NCBI RefSeq assembly: GCF_000524195.1
Contig: NW_020170461.1
Span: 136,342-200,341 of the forward strand
DNA: 64,000 bases
DNA from: Echinococcus granulosus
Taxonomy: Eukaryota; Platyhelminthes; Cestoda; Cyclophyllidea; Taeniidae
Direction: 5' to 3'
In this document: positions 49,372-62,600 of the stretch, one piece after another
Numbering within the stretch: position 1 is the first letter of the stretch
Layout of the letters: every line of letters begins with the position of its first letter
Translations under genes and position numbers: made by a program
Notes under the pieces: generated by a model
The model's input: the letters and a program-made list of their open reading frames with translations, nothing else
Database searches by the model: none
What the model was told of the DNA's origin: nothing

Positions 49372-51108
49372 GGCGAAAGACAAAAAAAGAAGATTGGCGA
49401 AAATGGGATTTACCTCCATCCCCTCCCTCCTTTTCTAGGCGTCATTTTTATCTGCATCAATTTTCTTTTCTCCCCTAGGCTTGATGTTGATGGTGTGATG
49501 ATGCGGTGTTGCTCTGATTTACTCTTAAACGTCCCCTTGCTCTCTCTCCCTATTGCCCTTTTAAATCTTGTCTGGCCTCATCCCAACCCAACAATCATGG
49601 TTAGCTGTGATCTTTTGTCTTCATCTCCACCGACCCCACCCCTCCCTCCCCCGCCTTCTCCAGTGTACAGGCTATGTTCTGTAACCCCTATATATATGTA
49701 TACTTAGAAATTATGGGCCACCTCCTCCATCCCTTGTTATTTGTTTCCCACAACGAATCAGGTTTACGCTTATTATTAATCCCTTGACAATTGATGCTAT
49801 CTATATATACATATATGTGTATTGCTACTAATGCCACTGCTATAAGTAGTATGTGCGTGCGTGTATGCTTAGTAACACACCAGGTAAAGATTCTTTTTAT
49901 TTTACCCCCTATCTTACTTCCTCCCCTCAACTACTAGTGTATTGTGGCTGCTAATGCTGTTATCATGGCTGTTGCCATTTTATATTATTACCCAATCGCA
50001 ACCTCGCCCCCCTCCTCCCACCTCCCCTTGACCCCCCTTGTATTCTCAACCTATTCTAAGCATACACCTTTAAGTATATATTATACTGGAATGGACGACG
50101 GTTTTATGCTCTAAGTGGTGGGGATTGTCTCTGGTCGTGTCTGCATAGTTCCAGGTTTGACTTCATGATTCGCCGACCTTCCGGGGTGTGGGCCTTGGAG
50201 GCACGTGCTCACCTTCGAGAGTAGGGCCAACTCGGTTCTCAAGGGCACGGCAACTAACAGTCCCTGCGTGGGCGGGCGCACACACCTTTCTCCCAGCTTA
50301 CTCATGCGGGTCGGTAACACAAACATCCGCGTTAAGCCTTTGTTTTGTGATTGTTCAGGTTGGCAACTCGGATGGATGTCGCATCATGAGACAAAAGACG
50401 ACATAGTGCTCGGACACCTGGCGACAGTTAAAAAAACAGCCAATACAGTACATAGCCTCTCTCCTCTTTTGAGCTTCGTCTCCGGTGCTCCCCTTGGTCA
50501 ACCTTCCGCGTCAGCCATCCCACAGTAATTGGCTTTGTAAGGGAAACACCCGCCAGTCAAACGTGCCACGGATTGTCTTTGTTGCGAGTTCTGGCTTGCG
50601 TTAACGGGGGGCTGGAGGAGTGTTGGAGGGTTTTCCTTCTGCCCATTTGCCAGCAGGTTATTTCGTTGTCTGTCGGTCCGCCTATTGGTGCAATCTTGAT
50701 GCTTTTTCGACCCATTGTCTGCCTTCTTCATGATTATAGCTGTGATTGGTTGGAAGCTTTCACTGGTAGCCCCCAAGCTGCTGAACTCATGCATAGATGA
50801 CCTGGCAAGAGTGGAGTTGATCCCCAGTCTGAGGACGTGTCAGAGGAAGTGCGATGTGCCCGCCTAGGGGCTATCACTTAGCACCATTCGGTGCATGACG
50901 GGATTCTATTCTACCTTGACACAATTAATGAATTGACTTTCGGGTTGCCTTCACTCCGGCGTGGCAATCCTAAGAGAAGTTGGTTACTATGGCGGGGGAA
51001 ATAAATGAAAGGGGACTGTCATATTCTGGCACTGGGGGATATGGACAGATTGATTTCAGTTGTAAAAATGCAGTGAGATTACAACTCGATGAAATCTAGC
51101 CACATTCC
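49372..51108. other. 3' flank of the RRM gene
   Basis: C/T-rich sequence with short TATATA tracts (49690-49820). It probably begins with the 3' UTR. The first AATAAA seen is at 51000-51005, too far to assign with confidence. No other gene supported. Confidence 0.4.
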
Positions 51109-51627
51109 ATGCGTGGTCTCTGTGTGGCACTTCGAAGCTCTGGAATTCAGCCATACACGGCGGACTCTTCCTCCTGTGGTGATTGGGTCTCTGACCAGCC
51201 AATGAAAAGAAGGATTGGTATTCTCTTGAGTCGGATTGGCTACGGCGTTAGGAATTTTTCCCGGCATCGTAATAGTGCATGCCAATGCGAGGCTAGTAAC
51301 CATGTTTTAAATGCCAAATATCAACTCACTCCAGGTCAATGCAGAGAAGATTTTGTCACTCTGGCAGGTGATTCTATATTAAAGGCACACACTCATATCA
51401 AATCGCCATCTGAACGTGCCAAAAAAAGTAGGGTCATCAGAGGCAGAGAGATGAGGAGAAGAACGCGGCTAAGTAGGTGGATGTGTCCCACTTCAAATTC
51501 AAAACTTTTTTGGAGAATAGGCAGTACGTTTGACTGCTCAGGCACTTCAGTTTCCATGGGTTGTACTTCTGTCTTGATAATATGGCCGTGTCTGCAGACT
51601 CTTGTCGGTACTTCTATGCATGAATGA
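51109..51627 (+). other. Unrecognised 172-codon open frame
   Basis: One of the longest uninterrupted frames in the window; an opposing frame of 108 codons overlaps it. The sequence resembles no family I know and there is no clear splice context. It lies directly beside the 51731 inverted-repeat arm, so a mobile-element remnant is possible. Not called as a gene. Confidence 0.2.
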
Positions 51628-51730
51628 CAAATTTTACACCTTGCCATAACATATTGTAATTTCAACCTAGGTTCCCACGGCACGCTACAAACAAACTTGG
51701 TTTTGGGGGCGAGTGACACATGTATGTGAC

Positions 51731-52419
51731 ATTGACAACTGAAGTAACACTAGAGCCTTGGACATCTTGAACGCCTTTATTACGGAGTTGTCTACTCTAC
51801 TCACCGCAAGACGCATCATGCCAAGTCACGACTACCTCAACACCATTCAGGTAGACGACTGGGCAGCAGTGTGATGCAAAGAAAGGATGAAGTTTGAAAG
51901 TTCCTCAGATTGATGCCTAGTATTAGCTCCATGAGGACACTTCAAAGTGTCGCTGATCAGACGATTCTACTTTCCAGCAAGCGTTCCCAAATTGATGGAG
52001 TTGCATCAAATGTGTTCAATGAATGCGTTGTAGAGCACTGCTTAGACTTGAGCAGTACAAAGTCTGTGAATCATCCTTCCTTAATCCCCAATGCGGTTTC
52101 CATAGAGGATTCGACCAGTCGAAACCCATGAAATTGACTGAATGACTCACCGGCATTAATTCACGTCCTCAAGTTGAAGAATGAGCAAGGGGTTTGGGTT
52201 AAGAGGGAGGAGGAGAGTGGAGGAGGGCTGGAGGGAACTCTCAAAAGATGGAAGGAAGGGGGGAAAGAGGCTGATGGTATGTCGTGGATTATACCTCTTT
52301 CTCAGTCACATCAATGTAGATTTTCGGCGAGCTCAGGGAAGACGGGAATATTACTGTCAAATGCCATCATGATGGTGAGTGAAATTAGTATGAGATGGAG
52401 AGGTTAAGTGATTAAGTAA
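51731..52419 (+). repeat. Inverted repeat pair, left arm
   Basis: About 690 bases recur in reverse complement at 62159-62890. Matches span the whole length: GAAGTAACACTAGA at one end, ATCAGACGATTCTACTTYCC in the middle and ATGCCATCATGATGGTGAGT at the other end. In both arms one frame of about 73 codons (starting MMPSISSMRTLQ here) stays open, with roughly 80% peptide identity. Confidence 0.8.
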
Positions 52420-53547
52420 CCGTGTTAAGCAAATACAGGTTTGGTGATCCCTGAGAGGTTAAAACGGTGCGAAAGTTTAATGCAGAAGTAACATTGTGCA
52501 ATGTGTGACCTCTTTATCACCTTTTAAAGGTCACATTTATTGCTCTAACAGACTGTGCAATCATGTGTTGTCAATATGATGCTATGTGCGTCTGTAAAAT
52601 TCACACTCAGTGGGTGACTTAAAGTCCGACCTCCAGCATGGAGCCTAGGACTCTTCACTGTTTACTAGTCAGCCGACCAATCAGTTGTTGTTGCTCCTCA
52701 CCACCAATGCAAGCAAGCAGAGTTGTCTCTCACCTCACGACAGGGCGCTACAGTACAGAGGGATGACTTGCTATGGCATACTTCAAGACGTAGGTCACAT
52801 GATCGCGTAGTTGAATACGATGGTTAGTGGACGTGGTGTTAAGTGGCCGCCTATAAGACCTTCAAGATGATGACACATGGTTCCGTTCATGCTACCGCCC
52901 ACGCTAATTGCGCCGAAGACCTATGGGTCATCTAAAAGGAAGTAAAACAAAGATCGTCCATACAAGCTGAGAGATTGCAGTGGTGAATCACTCAAGTATA
53001 AAGATATCACGATTCGAAAAAAAAAAATATGTCTGGGAATACGCTTTTCTGTAGGTAAAAGATATTGGAAGGTAAGGAACGGCGTAACAAGACTAGTAAA
53101 TCTAGAATTGTGGACAAGTGATGGATAGTTTACTTGACCCCAAATAGTTGGATGGAATGATGGATGCTCAATGGATGAACGAATGCATACGAGATGGATG
53201 GATGGATGCATGTTTGGCTGCGGGATGGACGAGTTGAAGGCTGCAAAATAAGCTAATTTTAGTTGTGATCAGAGTGCCTATTTGCCAAAATCACTTTCCT
53301 CATCAATCACCAATTTATGACAAGCCTGGCAGCTGTCATTTCACCTTTTTTTACAAATTTTGCTTCCCCCAACCTGCACAATAACCAACTGTGCAGTAAC
53401 ATTCTTCCACCCAATCGATAGGTTCTGTACAACATCCTCCCAACCAATCAAAATGCTTGTGTGCAATTGCAGGTGCTGATTGGCCAAATAAGTTGTGCCC
53501 AAATCAGATGCTAAATATTTCCTTTTCGCGTAGTTGAATCAGCACTA
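52420..53547. other. No supported gene; short GGAT microsatellite
   Basis: Contains a GGAT tetranucleotide run at about 53193-53209 and no convincing exon. Confidence 0.5.
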
Positions 53548-53739
53548 ATGAAACAGAATATGACATTTCTGGATTTCGAAGACGAGGAGGAGTTGGAGGG
53601 TGAGGATGGAGCCTTCAAGGACACCATAATTGAACCTCCTTCTCTTCGGCCGAAGCCTAATAAACCCGCCGCTAACAGCCAACAGGGGAGAGCACCAACA
53701 CTAACCATTGAAGTTGTTCGAGTTGGCCGACCTTTAAAA
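53548..53739 (+). CDS. Candidate first coding exon, acidic N-terminus, unknown protein
   Basis: An ATG opens 64 codons with protein-like composition: an acidic cluster (FEDEEELEGEDG), then a Pro/Lys segment (PPSLRPKPNKP), then RAPTLTIEVVRVGRPLK. A possible donor (GTTGGT, the same GTT type used in the RRM gene) follows at 53740 in phase 0. Its phase does not fit the next visible exon (56525 or 56661), so either an exon is missing, perhaps in the gap at 54006-54105, or it belongs to a separate gene. No family recognised. Confidence 0.4.
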
Positions 53740-54005
53740 GTTGGTTTACAATTCATCTTTATAACAATACAAAATTAGTTTCATACAAGAAAATATGTAA
53801 CTGATTCTCCGATATATTTTTGCAAATTATTATGCGTATCTGGTCCATCAGGGCTAGAACATATCTCATTTTATGATCTTATTTGTTTTATTTTTTCCAC
53901 AAACCGCTTCAGAAGGCTGTGATGTTAACATCTAATGTGGAATTTGAAGGCTGAAAAACACGAAACGTATCATTTGTTTTTGCAGCCCGTTGACAAATTA
54001 AGTTG

Positions 54006-54105
54006 NNNNNNNNNNNNNNNNNNNNNNNNNNNNNNNNNNNNNNNNNNNNNNNNNNNNNNNNNNNNNNNNNNNNNNNNNNNNNNNNNNNNNNNNNNNNNNN
54101 NNNNN
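54006..54105. other. Assembly gap (100 N)
   Basis: 100 unknown bases between the acidic exon candidate and the membrane-protein exons. It could hide a coding exon. Confidence 1.
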
Positions 54106-56524
54106 TGCGAGCTCCTTTTTAGGCTGATGAGATAAGGACAAATTTAGTCTCTCCTCCGTTAAAAAGTATGTCATTATTTGCCGATAAGGTTTTGGAAAAA
54201 CCCCGAGTCCTTTTACCTTGGGTGATTTCCAAACTCCACCCTCCTACTGCCAGTGGCTTGTGAAGTGAATTTAAGTGGCATCCTTGGTGGGAATTTCTTT
54301 GGCCTCCGTCTACCCCCCAAAATGAGAGAGGCTGTAAATTAAAATGACTTCATGTTTGTTTTTAAGGTGCACTCTGGGGTAATTTGAGGGATGGACCGAA
54401 AAGTTTTTAACTGATGATTTAAAGGAATCGAAATAGCCCAGCTGCGAAGTACCATTCCCGAGACACACATGTGTATATTGCAGTGGACGGGGTAAACCTA
54501 ACCCAATCCACCTTCTACGTGTCAGTGTGAGTACTTTGGCTCCCAATCCCCAACCCCGTGGATGCTGCAGCCACTAAATGGGGAGTTTCTGCCCCTGTAC
54601 CCTAAGTGAATGCCGCCACAACTTTGATTAAATACAATGCACCTCAAGCATAGTTGCCGCTTCAGCCATCAGCATTGAAGCAAGTGTAGTTACTCAAGTA
54701 AAGGAGTGGTTGTCAATTCTTGTCAAACAGCTGTGACACAGCATAAATTTGTTAGCCCTCTTAATGTCTGTGACGTCTGCTTATTTAAACCTACCACAAA
54801 CTGTCAGCAAAAGTACACCTAGCGTGCGTAAGGCCTACCCATTCATGTTACCGTTGGAAAACGAGAGGGTGGAGGAGGGTGGGAAGGCAGAAGGGAAGGT
54901 GGGGTGGCGGAGAGAAGGTGAAGTATTAATTACTCTGTTCTATGTGTGCTATATGACCAGAACCATCTGGTAATACACTCCTCCTTGTACTTTAGAGAGA
55001 AGGTTGTCACTCTGAGGTGAAGAAGCCAACATTAGTTTACGTAAGTTTTATTACACAGCAGCGCAGCGAGTTGTCCCGCTAAGATCGTGTGACAAGTAGC
55101 GTGTGTGACATGGGTTCCACGGGCGGGGTGGGTGGCACAAACAGACATCCACGCAACCGGTGGCCAATCATGGAGGCATGGAGATTCTCACTAACATTAC
55201 CAAACGATCGTCCCCATCTGACAAAGGGAGGACAAGCTAGACACAGATTCCATTCATGGCGAAAAGCACGCCATCCAAGACACTTCCAAGTCGAGGTCGA
55301 AGATGTGGAAGCAATTTCTGCTTACCTCTAGGGACAGACGCTGCCACAACAGAAGGAGTCCACGGTCAGCTACGTATTGAAAAGTTCTAGTTGCTGGAAG
55401 TGCTTTACCACGAGACAGTAGGCAGCCACACGGCCCACATTCAGTCACCTGGAGTGGCTCGTTCTACTCACCCACGACCTGATATGATATTGGTGGTATA
55501 TCACTCCAATGGATGCCTACCTCCCCAAAACGTTGTCCTCCTGATAGCGGTGAGCATTTGGTATGAGGGCAGGTAGGTGACTTATGATGGCCATACCTTT
55601 TGGCACAACCGATGCCCCTTGACTGGAAGGGTTTGACTGACGCTCTCTTGACTATCATGACTAAAAAGGCCATCAGCGCTACCAAAGCCACTGAGGCAGA
55701 GATCGCTGTTGCCAGCTAGCTTCACAGAGCTGATACAAAAAAGTGACCAAGTCATCCACTGCCACGGGCGTTTCATTTTCGCAGGCCCATTCACCGTTAC
55801 GACGTAGCAACGCATTTCTAAACGAGGAACATCCTACCCATTCACTTCCATTCTGCCTTCACAAAAACCTTTTGGGGCAAATACCACAGAACCTCGTCGT
55901 CGTCATCTCCTTCCCACATCACTTACATCCTCCAACTGTCTTTTCCGTTTCACGCGGAATTCTGCGACAGTCCAGTGGCAAAAGAGGGGACGATAGCCAC
56001 CTGGGGAAACATAGGCGCTGAAGTACAGAGACTCTTCCTCCTTCCCTCTTTCCTTCCATCCCTCTCCCTTCTCCTCCTTGGTTCACTAAGCCTCAATGTT
56101 TCAGTTGCATCCTGTTATGTCTATGCGGTCCAGGAAGTGAGAAAGAAGGCATTTGGGAGTGTTCCAAGTGTGGCATATAGGGGACATTTGCTCTGTTACT
56201 TCCACCACTTTTCCAGTTGATGTGGATGCCCACAAGTTGTTTTCTCGATCACCATAAGAAGTACTGCTGAAGTTCCCCTTGACACGTGACTGCTAGTCCT
56301 GCCTTTTTGATAATGTAAGGTCCTCCTGAACGTGATGCATCTACCATCGAGCTATCCACCTTTCCCCTCTCCACCTCGTACCTATTCCTACCTTCCTCCC
56401 CCATATTTAAAAGTACGGTACACGATAGCAAACAACGAACAAAACAGATAAGCTTCACTGGCATCTGATTCGAAATGCCCAACCTTTGATTATACGAGTG
56501 CTCCATGTAGGTGGAAATTGGCAG
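54106..56524. other. No supported exon
   Basis: Frames here (for example the hydrophobic-looking one at 55975-56220) follow C/T-rich simple sequence and lack splice signals in phase with the flanking exons. Confidence 0.4.
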
Positions 56525-56660
56525 GGACCAGTGAAAGGAGTTTCGTACTGATGGGCCGCTTCATATCCCTCCCTACCAAAGCCTACAACTATAACAAGAC
56601 ACGTTCTATTCCGGATTTTTATACTATAATGTTCCATTCTTCCACCAAGACTGCTTTTAG

Positions 56661-59600
56661 AAAAATGGAAGATGACAAAGCTTTTGAGTCGCCTAGCGAC
56701 ATGTTATTTGAGAAGCCACCTACACCCTGTATGTAATTCGCGCTACCCAAAACCTAAGCGCATTCAAACAAAACCTACATAAATTCAAACGGTCTCCAAC
56801 TATTCCTTTTCCTTTCATTCGTCACCTATTTTCAATGGTTACTTAGGCGGCTTTGGTTACCTGGTTATTTGCCCACGTCTCTCAGGCACACCTTCTGTAC
56901 AACAGTCAAAGGGAAATTTCTTTTATAAACAACCGTGATTTATTTACTTCAGGGTTTACTGCCTTATTAGATATGCAGTTGTCAAACAGTTTATACACTT
57001 TCCCCAGTCCTGCGCTTCCATGAGTCATGTGGGATGGAGTCAGTCATGTCGCCGACACGAGCTTCTGCTTGAAAGCTCGTCTTTTTCCCTCTCCGTGATA
57101 ACAAAAAGAATTGCCCTAATCACAGTTGCGCTTTAGGAGTTTCGCAGGACCTTCTCTTTACCCACAATTGTTAGCGTAGCACCTAGACAGGTGGTTGAGG
57201 AGGCAAGACGCATCCACCACTTTTGTCTACGGATTCTCCACCTCACTGTCGTCTTCTCTGTGGCAATATTTAGCCTATAACGTCATAACTTCATCATTTT
57301 GTACCTTTTCTTAGCTTTAATGTAATTTTGCGGCCTGAATTTTACATCTTTCGAGCGCTAGCTGCACCTCTTTTCTGATTGGCTGGGAAAGGTGTAACTG
57401 ACACACTTCGAAGGTCGGATTATTTTGGGGAAAAAGTAAATTATTTTAAGGGCTATTTAACTTTCCCATAGGTTCTCTCCCTTCTTCTTGCAATATTGGC
57501 TCTGGCTTTGCTAATTGCTGCCTCGTGTTCCTCCTCCTGGATGCATCTCGCACCTATTCGTATGGGCGTTATTCATGAATGCTTTCCCATGGAGGATGGC
57601 GAGTTCAAGTGTTTGCAGACCTCCTGTTTCACAAGTACGTCATAATTCATTAATAAGGCCTCTATTTTCCCCAATTAAACACTTCACATTTCACTGGTGG
57701 GAATTTTTCACTTGTCTCTGTTTTATTGGTCGGTTGATAGGTGGTTATCTATGTAGCACATACAGCGAACAATTATCTGTAATGCCTTTTTGTAGCCAGT
57801 CCTCACCAACTGTTTCATTTCTTTCACCTAGAGGTGATATTTTGATAGGCTTTTCAAATTTTCGCCTTTTAAAAGGGTTAAAGAAGGTACAAGATGCAAT
57901 GTCCAGATCTTATGACGCCGCCGAGACAGAGGGACCCACATAAATGGGGTTCTCCTCTCTTTTGAGAGTTTTCCCTCCTCGGGTTGGCAATATGAATGAG
58001 AAGCTAAAATCCACTTCTGTGGAGGTCCTGTACTGAATTACTGACTGCGGTGTACTTCTCTGACCCCAGTTAATGTCACAATGTAAACAAGAGTAGCTAA
58101 AAGGGTAAGACTTCAAAAAGGAGGCCTTTACAACTGACACTGTGAGAACAAAAAACGCATGGTGTGTGAGTACATGTCTGCTGATTGAAGTGCTAGACTT
58201 TTCATGTATTTATGGCCTCATGTCTGACCTTGACCTTACAGCACTCATACAGTGTGTACCTCCAAGTCGTTCAGGTTAATGCGGGTACTCAAGAATTCAC
58301 CTTCCAAGCAAAATGTTCTAGAATGTTAAAAGGGGAATTCAGTTAGTTATCTTGCCAATTCCGAGGGGGACACAGTTTGCAGTAAATTTGTCATCCGCAT
58401 TAAGAGGCATCACTCACCCAGTTGGTCGCTGCACCGCTCCACGGCAAGCGCGATTCACCTGCCGTCGTGGAGCTAGTCATCGGCACGCCGTCTCACTTTC
58501 AGAACTTTTCTCACTTCATTACTACCCAGCCTTCTCTTCAGACCTTCCGTCACTGATGTAACGATACACAGAGGAGGCAGTGAGGCGTCAATGATCAAAA
58601 CCGTGTAAACGTGAAAAGACTAAAATTTAAGTGACTGGTAGTCCGTGACAGCTTTTTAAAACACTTGATGGAGCTACAGGACAAAAATCCCAGTAAAGCC
58701 AAGAGGCTGCATTACAAAACAACCTCTTGCCTCTTTTTCCAACAAACCACGTTATTAACTCGAGTAAGGAAGGGAGAGTGTATCCCCTTTCAAACAACGT
58801 CCCACCTCTTTTCCCATCAGGTGTTTCAACCGACGAGCTGTTGATTTTGCAGCAATCCAGTGCCTCTATTACCACAGTGGGTAGTCGCTTGTTTAGTGAA
58901 GAATGCGACGACTGATCAATTAGAGGAGATAGCTAAAAAGATGCCGCTTTTTCTTACCGCCGCCTCCTCCTCCTCCTTTATGAAATTAATCAAACTCTCT
59001 GCTGATGTAAAAACAGGCAAAGCTTGATGCTTCTTTGAGAGCTATCGCTTTTGCCCAATTTTTTGCACTTGATCATCATTATTTGTGAGATTTTGGCAAT
59101 TGCTTTTTAGAAATTTCGGGTCTATTTTTTAAAAAATAAATCATTAGAATCGGATAAATTTGAAGATGTTTTGAAGGTAACTGTAGAGAAGGAAAGGATT
59201 TCACCGAGGGCTTTGCATTTTCCTAGTTATAAAAAAAATATGCGGAAGTTGCAGTATGTCGCTTATTTTAAATCAGAAAGACATAAAACTGTTTTTGGAA
59301 CTTTCGGGTCGACTTGGTGAAGTGACTTGCGTCCTCTGCCGGACTATGGGTTTCTGTTCAGGACATTACCTTGTAGTCTCCACTGCCTTTCACGTACTTT
59401 GAACCTCGTGTTCTTCCAGCTTGTCTGCCCTACCAGTTGTGCTTAACTCTTTACAAAAACTGGCTTCGCCTTACATCTATAACTGACTTGAGAGAGCCAA
59501 TATTTGGTTTACCCCCACATCAACTTGAAAGGAGAAAGACAATGTTGCATGCCACCATGTAAGTGGGTGCCATCACATGCATCCACACCACCGATGACAG

Positions 59601-62600
59601 ACAGCATGCTTACAAGACAGCTAAGACAGTTAATTGGCTGCTGGTTCGCCACATCTTACATGTCTGCTATGAAAGTACACTCGGCAGTGGGAAAGGGCTA
59701 TTCTCCAGTTGATCGACAGACAGACAGACGGAAATGCTGGTTAAATGAACAAATGAATGAACAAATACCTGATTGGTCGGTTGGCTCCAAACGATCCACT
59801 CACTACTCGCACTACCCTAGACTACCTCACACTGCCACTTCTAAGGCAAGTACCACTACCAATTTACTCCCAACGGACTACGCTTGTTGCATGTGTGTGT
59901 GTGTGTGTAGTGGACTTTAGACAGGACAGGATTACCTGTTGAAGGCTGAGACATCCCTCTCCGATGTATCTCAAAGGTGTGATAAAATGTGAGCTTGAGG
60001 AACAGGCGTAACTGGTGACGCCGTCAATAAGCTCAGTGAGAAGAAAGTGCCACTGGTGTTAGAAGACGCAAGACTGTACTCTTCATACCACATGCCACCG
60101 CCACACTCCTTAGGTTGAAAGAGTGGAATGTGCTGCCTTGCATTCATCCTCCGCATTTTTCTGCACCTTTCCTTACCAAAAAGTATTTATATGATCACAT
60201 GGGAAATAGTGGCGAGGTGGAAACTAAGGTGGCTGGGTTTGATTGTTTTCTTTCAGCAATAAAGTGCCATTCTCGACAAGCTTCTGTTTCATTGGTTAGG
60301 ATGAGGCTGGTAGATAACGCAAGCGATTACACCAGCAAACAAAAAACCTATTTACTAAGACTCCTTCTGAGGTTAAAAAGCTCTCGGAAAATTGTAAATA
60401 CACCTGCCCCAGCCTAAAGTATCGATGCCTTTCAGTTCCCTTCATCATCTCCATGATCCTCGCAATATCCGGAATGGGATTTCTCTTTGTGGGAATCATT
60501 CTCTTTATCGCGGCCCTGTTAGTCTATGCCCTTATTCCAAAGAGGCGTCTGTACAATGTCACTGTTGGGATGTTTTTTGTCGCAGCCATCACCTACACAA
60601 TTTGTCTGGTTATCCATCCAATCTTCTTCTTGATTCAATTTTCTGATGAACAGGTAAGTCAGCTCTTTTTATTCATAAATTTGAAGCGTTTACACGTAGC
60701 TGAGGCAGACCATAAACTGTGAGAAATTTTGACCTAACTTGGTTGCTGGAAGAGTCACATTGGTGAGGTGACCCCTCAACTCTCTAATCCGAGGCTGGGG
60801 TCACAAGTACGTGATGTGTGCTGTGACAGGCGCTGGATACTCAAGAATTCAACCTACTAGAATGAAGAAGAGGTAAAGGCAGTCTTCAATTGTTTGATAC
60901 TTGATAAGTCACCGTTAGTGTGACTGCCTTCTCCGATACCTAGGTACACCATTACTACTAACTCTTAATAAGTAGTTTCCGGCAGTAAAATTGAGCAGAG
61001 TCGCTTTCGATGACTCCTCTCATAGATCAAATTTGTGAGGTCTCCTAGACAAATGGAAGAGTTGCCTTGATTTTAATGCATTCTAGACTTCCATCTGTTC
61101 AATGGCATTACCACTGTCAAGCTTCCTGGATAACGAAAGTAGGCGGATTTTGAGAGAGCCAGTCTAAAGATAAATTTCATTATCATCTACTTTTGTTGAT
61201 ATGTTTAGGACGTTTACTTTTGTTTTTTTTTCTTCGATGGTATCAGGTCTGCCTTAACGCTAGCTAAATTTAAAGACAAACATCCATATTATCCACTTTT
61301 GACTCACCCTACATCTGAGGAAAACTTGTCCAGTATTTTGTCCTTTCAACTACCACAGTCCGCCTCACTTGAGTCACTGTGGCTATTTTTACTTTAGCCT
61401 TTGAAAAAAAATGTTTATTTCCTGGTTTATGGCTCAGTGAAGCTCTTTGTACGCTACAGCTACATGATTTACAGACGCTTAAGGAGGAATTATTTCCTCT
61501 CTTTTTTTGATAACACTCAAGGCCAACCAAATATTTTGTTGCTTTTCGTCTTCAACAGTAGAGACGATTGGACTGCCTTCAGGTGTGGAAATCTCTGATA
61601 AATACTGCAGCACAGTAGAGACATTCAACAGTGACTGGTGGCAGGTCATTTAAGAAGCTCTTTTGACAGTCAAGAGGAAGGTAGTTCAAACGCTACCTCA
61701 TATACTTTATATAAAAGGAGAGCTGCAAGGAGCCTTACCTCCATTGTGACATTAGTAGAGGCGTTTTTTCGTGTGCCAAAAGACATGCTTTCACACGGAT
61801 CGCCGCACAGCATGAAAAATGCCAAGTTTTTCAGGCTTGTCAAGTTGAATTCCCGAAAGCTACTTTCTTTTTCATTTTACAGTTACTTCATAACATAAAT
61901 TTCTGGAATTCTATTGCGTTTCTGTGGGATGACAAGGCTTTGTTGGCTTTTTCTGATGTGTTGCGAGGCACTCAAGAAAGACAACTTGTATACCTCAGTT
62001 TCGCTCCTTAAGTCTTCTCTGAATGCGCAATAAGTTACACAGGTGTGGTTAAGACTGAGGTGCGTCGTCATGTCGCGTAGAACCCTTTCATACTTCCACG
62101 TAAGCATTTTTTTTCATTTCCCCTCCTTCTCCCTCCTCCCCCCCTCTTCTCCTACCTGTTTAATCACGTAGGCCTCCAATTCATGCTGCTTTCACTCACC
62201 ATCATGATGGCATTTGACAGTAATATTCCTGTCTTCCCTGACCTTGCCGAGAATCTACACTGATGTGACTAAGAGAGAGGTATAACCCACGACATACCAT
62301 CAGCCTGGTACATAGCCCCCTTCTCCACCTTCCTTCCATCCTTTTGAGCGTTCCCTCCAGCCCTATCCTCTCCCCTCCCTTCCTCCCTCTCAACCCAAAC
62401 CCCTTGCTCATTCTTCAACTTGAGGACGTGAAAAATGCCGGTGAGTCATTCAGTCAATTTCATGGGTTTCGAGTGGTCGAATCCTCTATGGAAACCGCAT
62501 TGGGGAGTAAGGAAGGATGATTCGCAGACTCCGTACTGCTCAAGTCTAAGCGGTGCTCTACAACGCATTCATTGTACACATTTGATGCAACTCCATCCAT

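Noticed and set aside
54123..54160. CTGATGAG, a possible hammerhead ribozyme core
   Set aside because: Flatworm repeats can carry hammerheads, but there is no paired stem II followed by GAAA. The other CTGATGA sites (e.g. 28448, 60644) fail too.
57515..57943. 142-codon + strand frame
   Set aside because: No ATG start, no splice signals in phase with neighbouring exons, and no recognisable motif.
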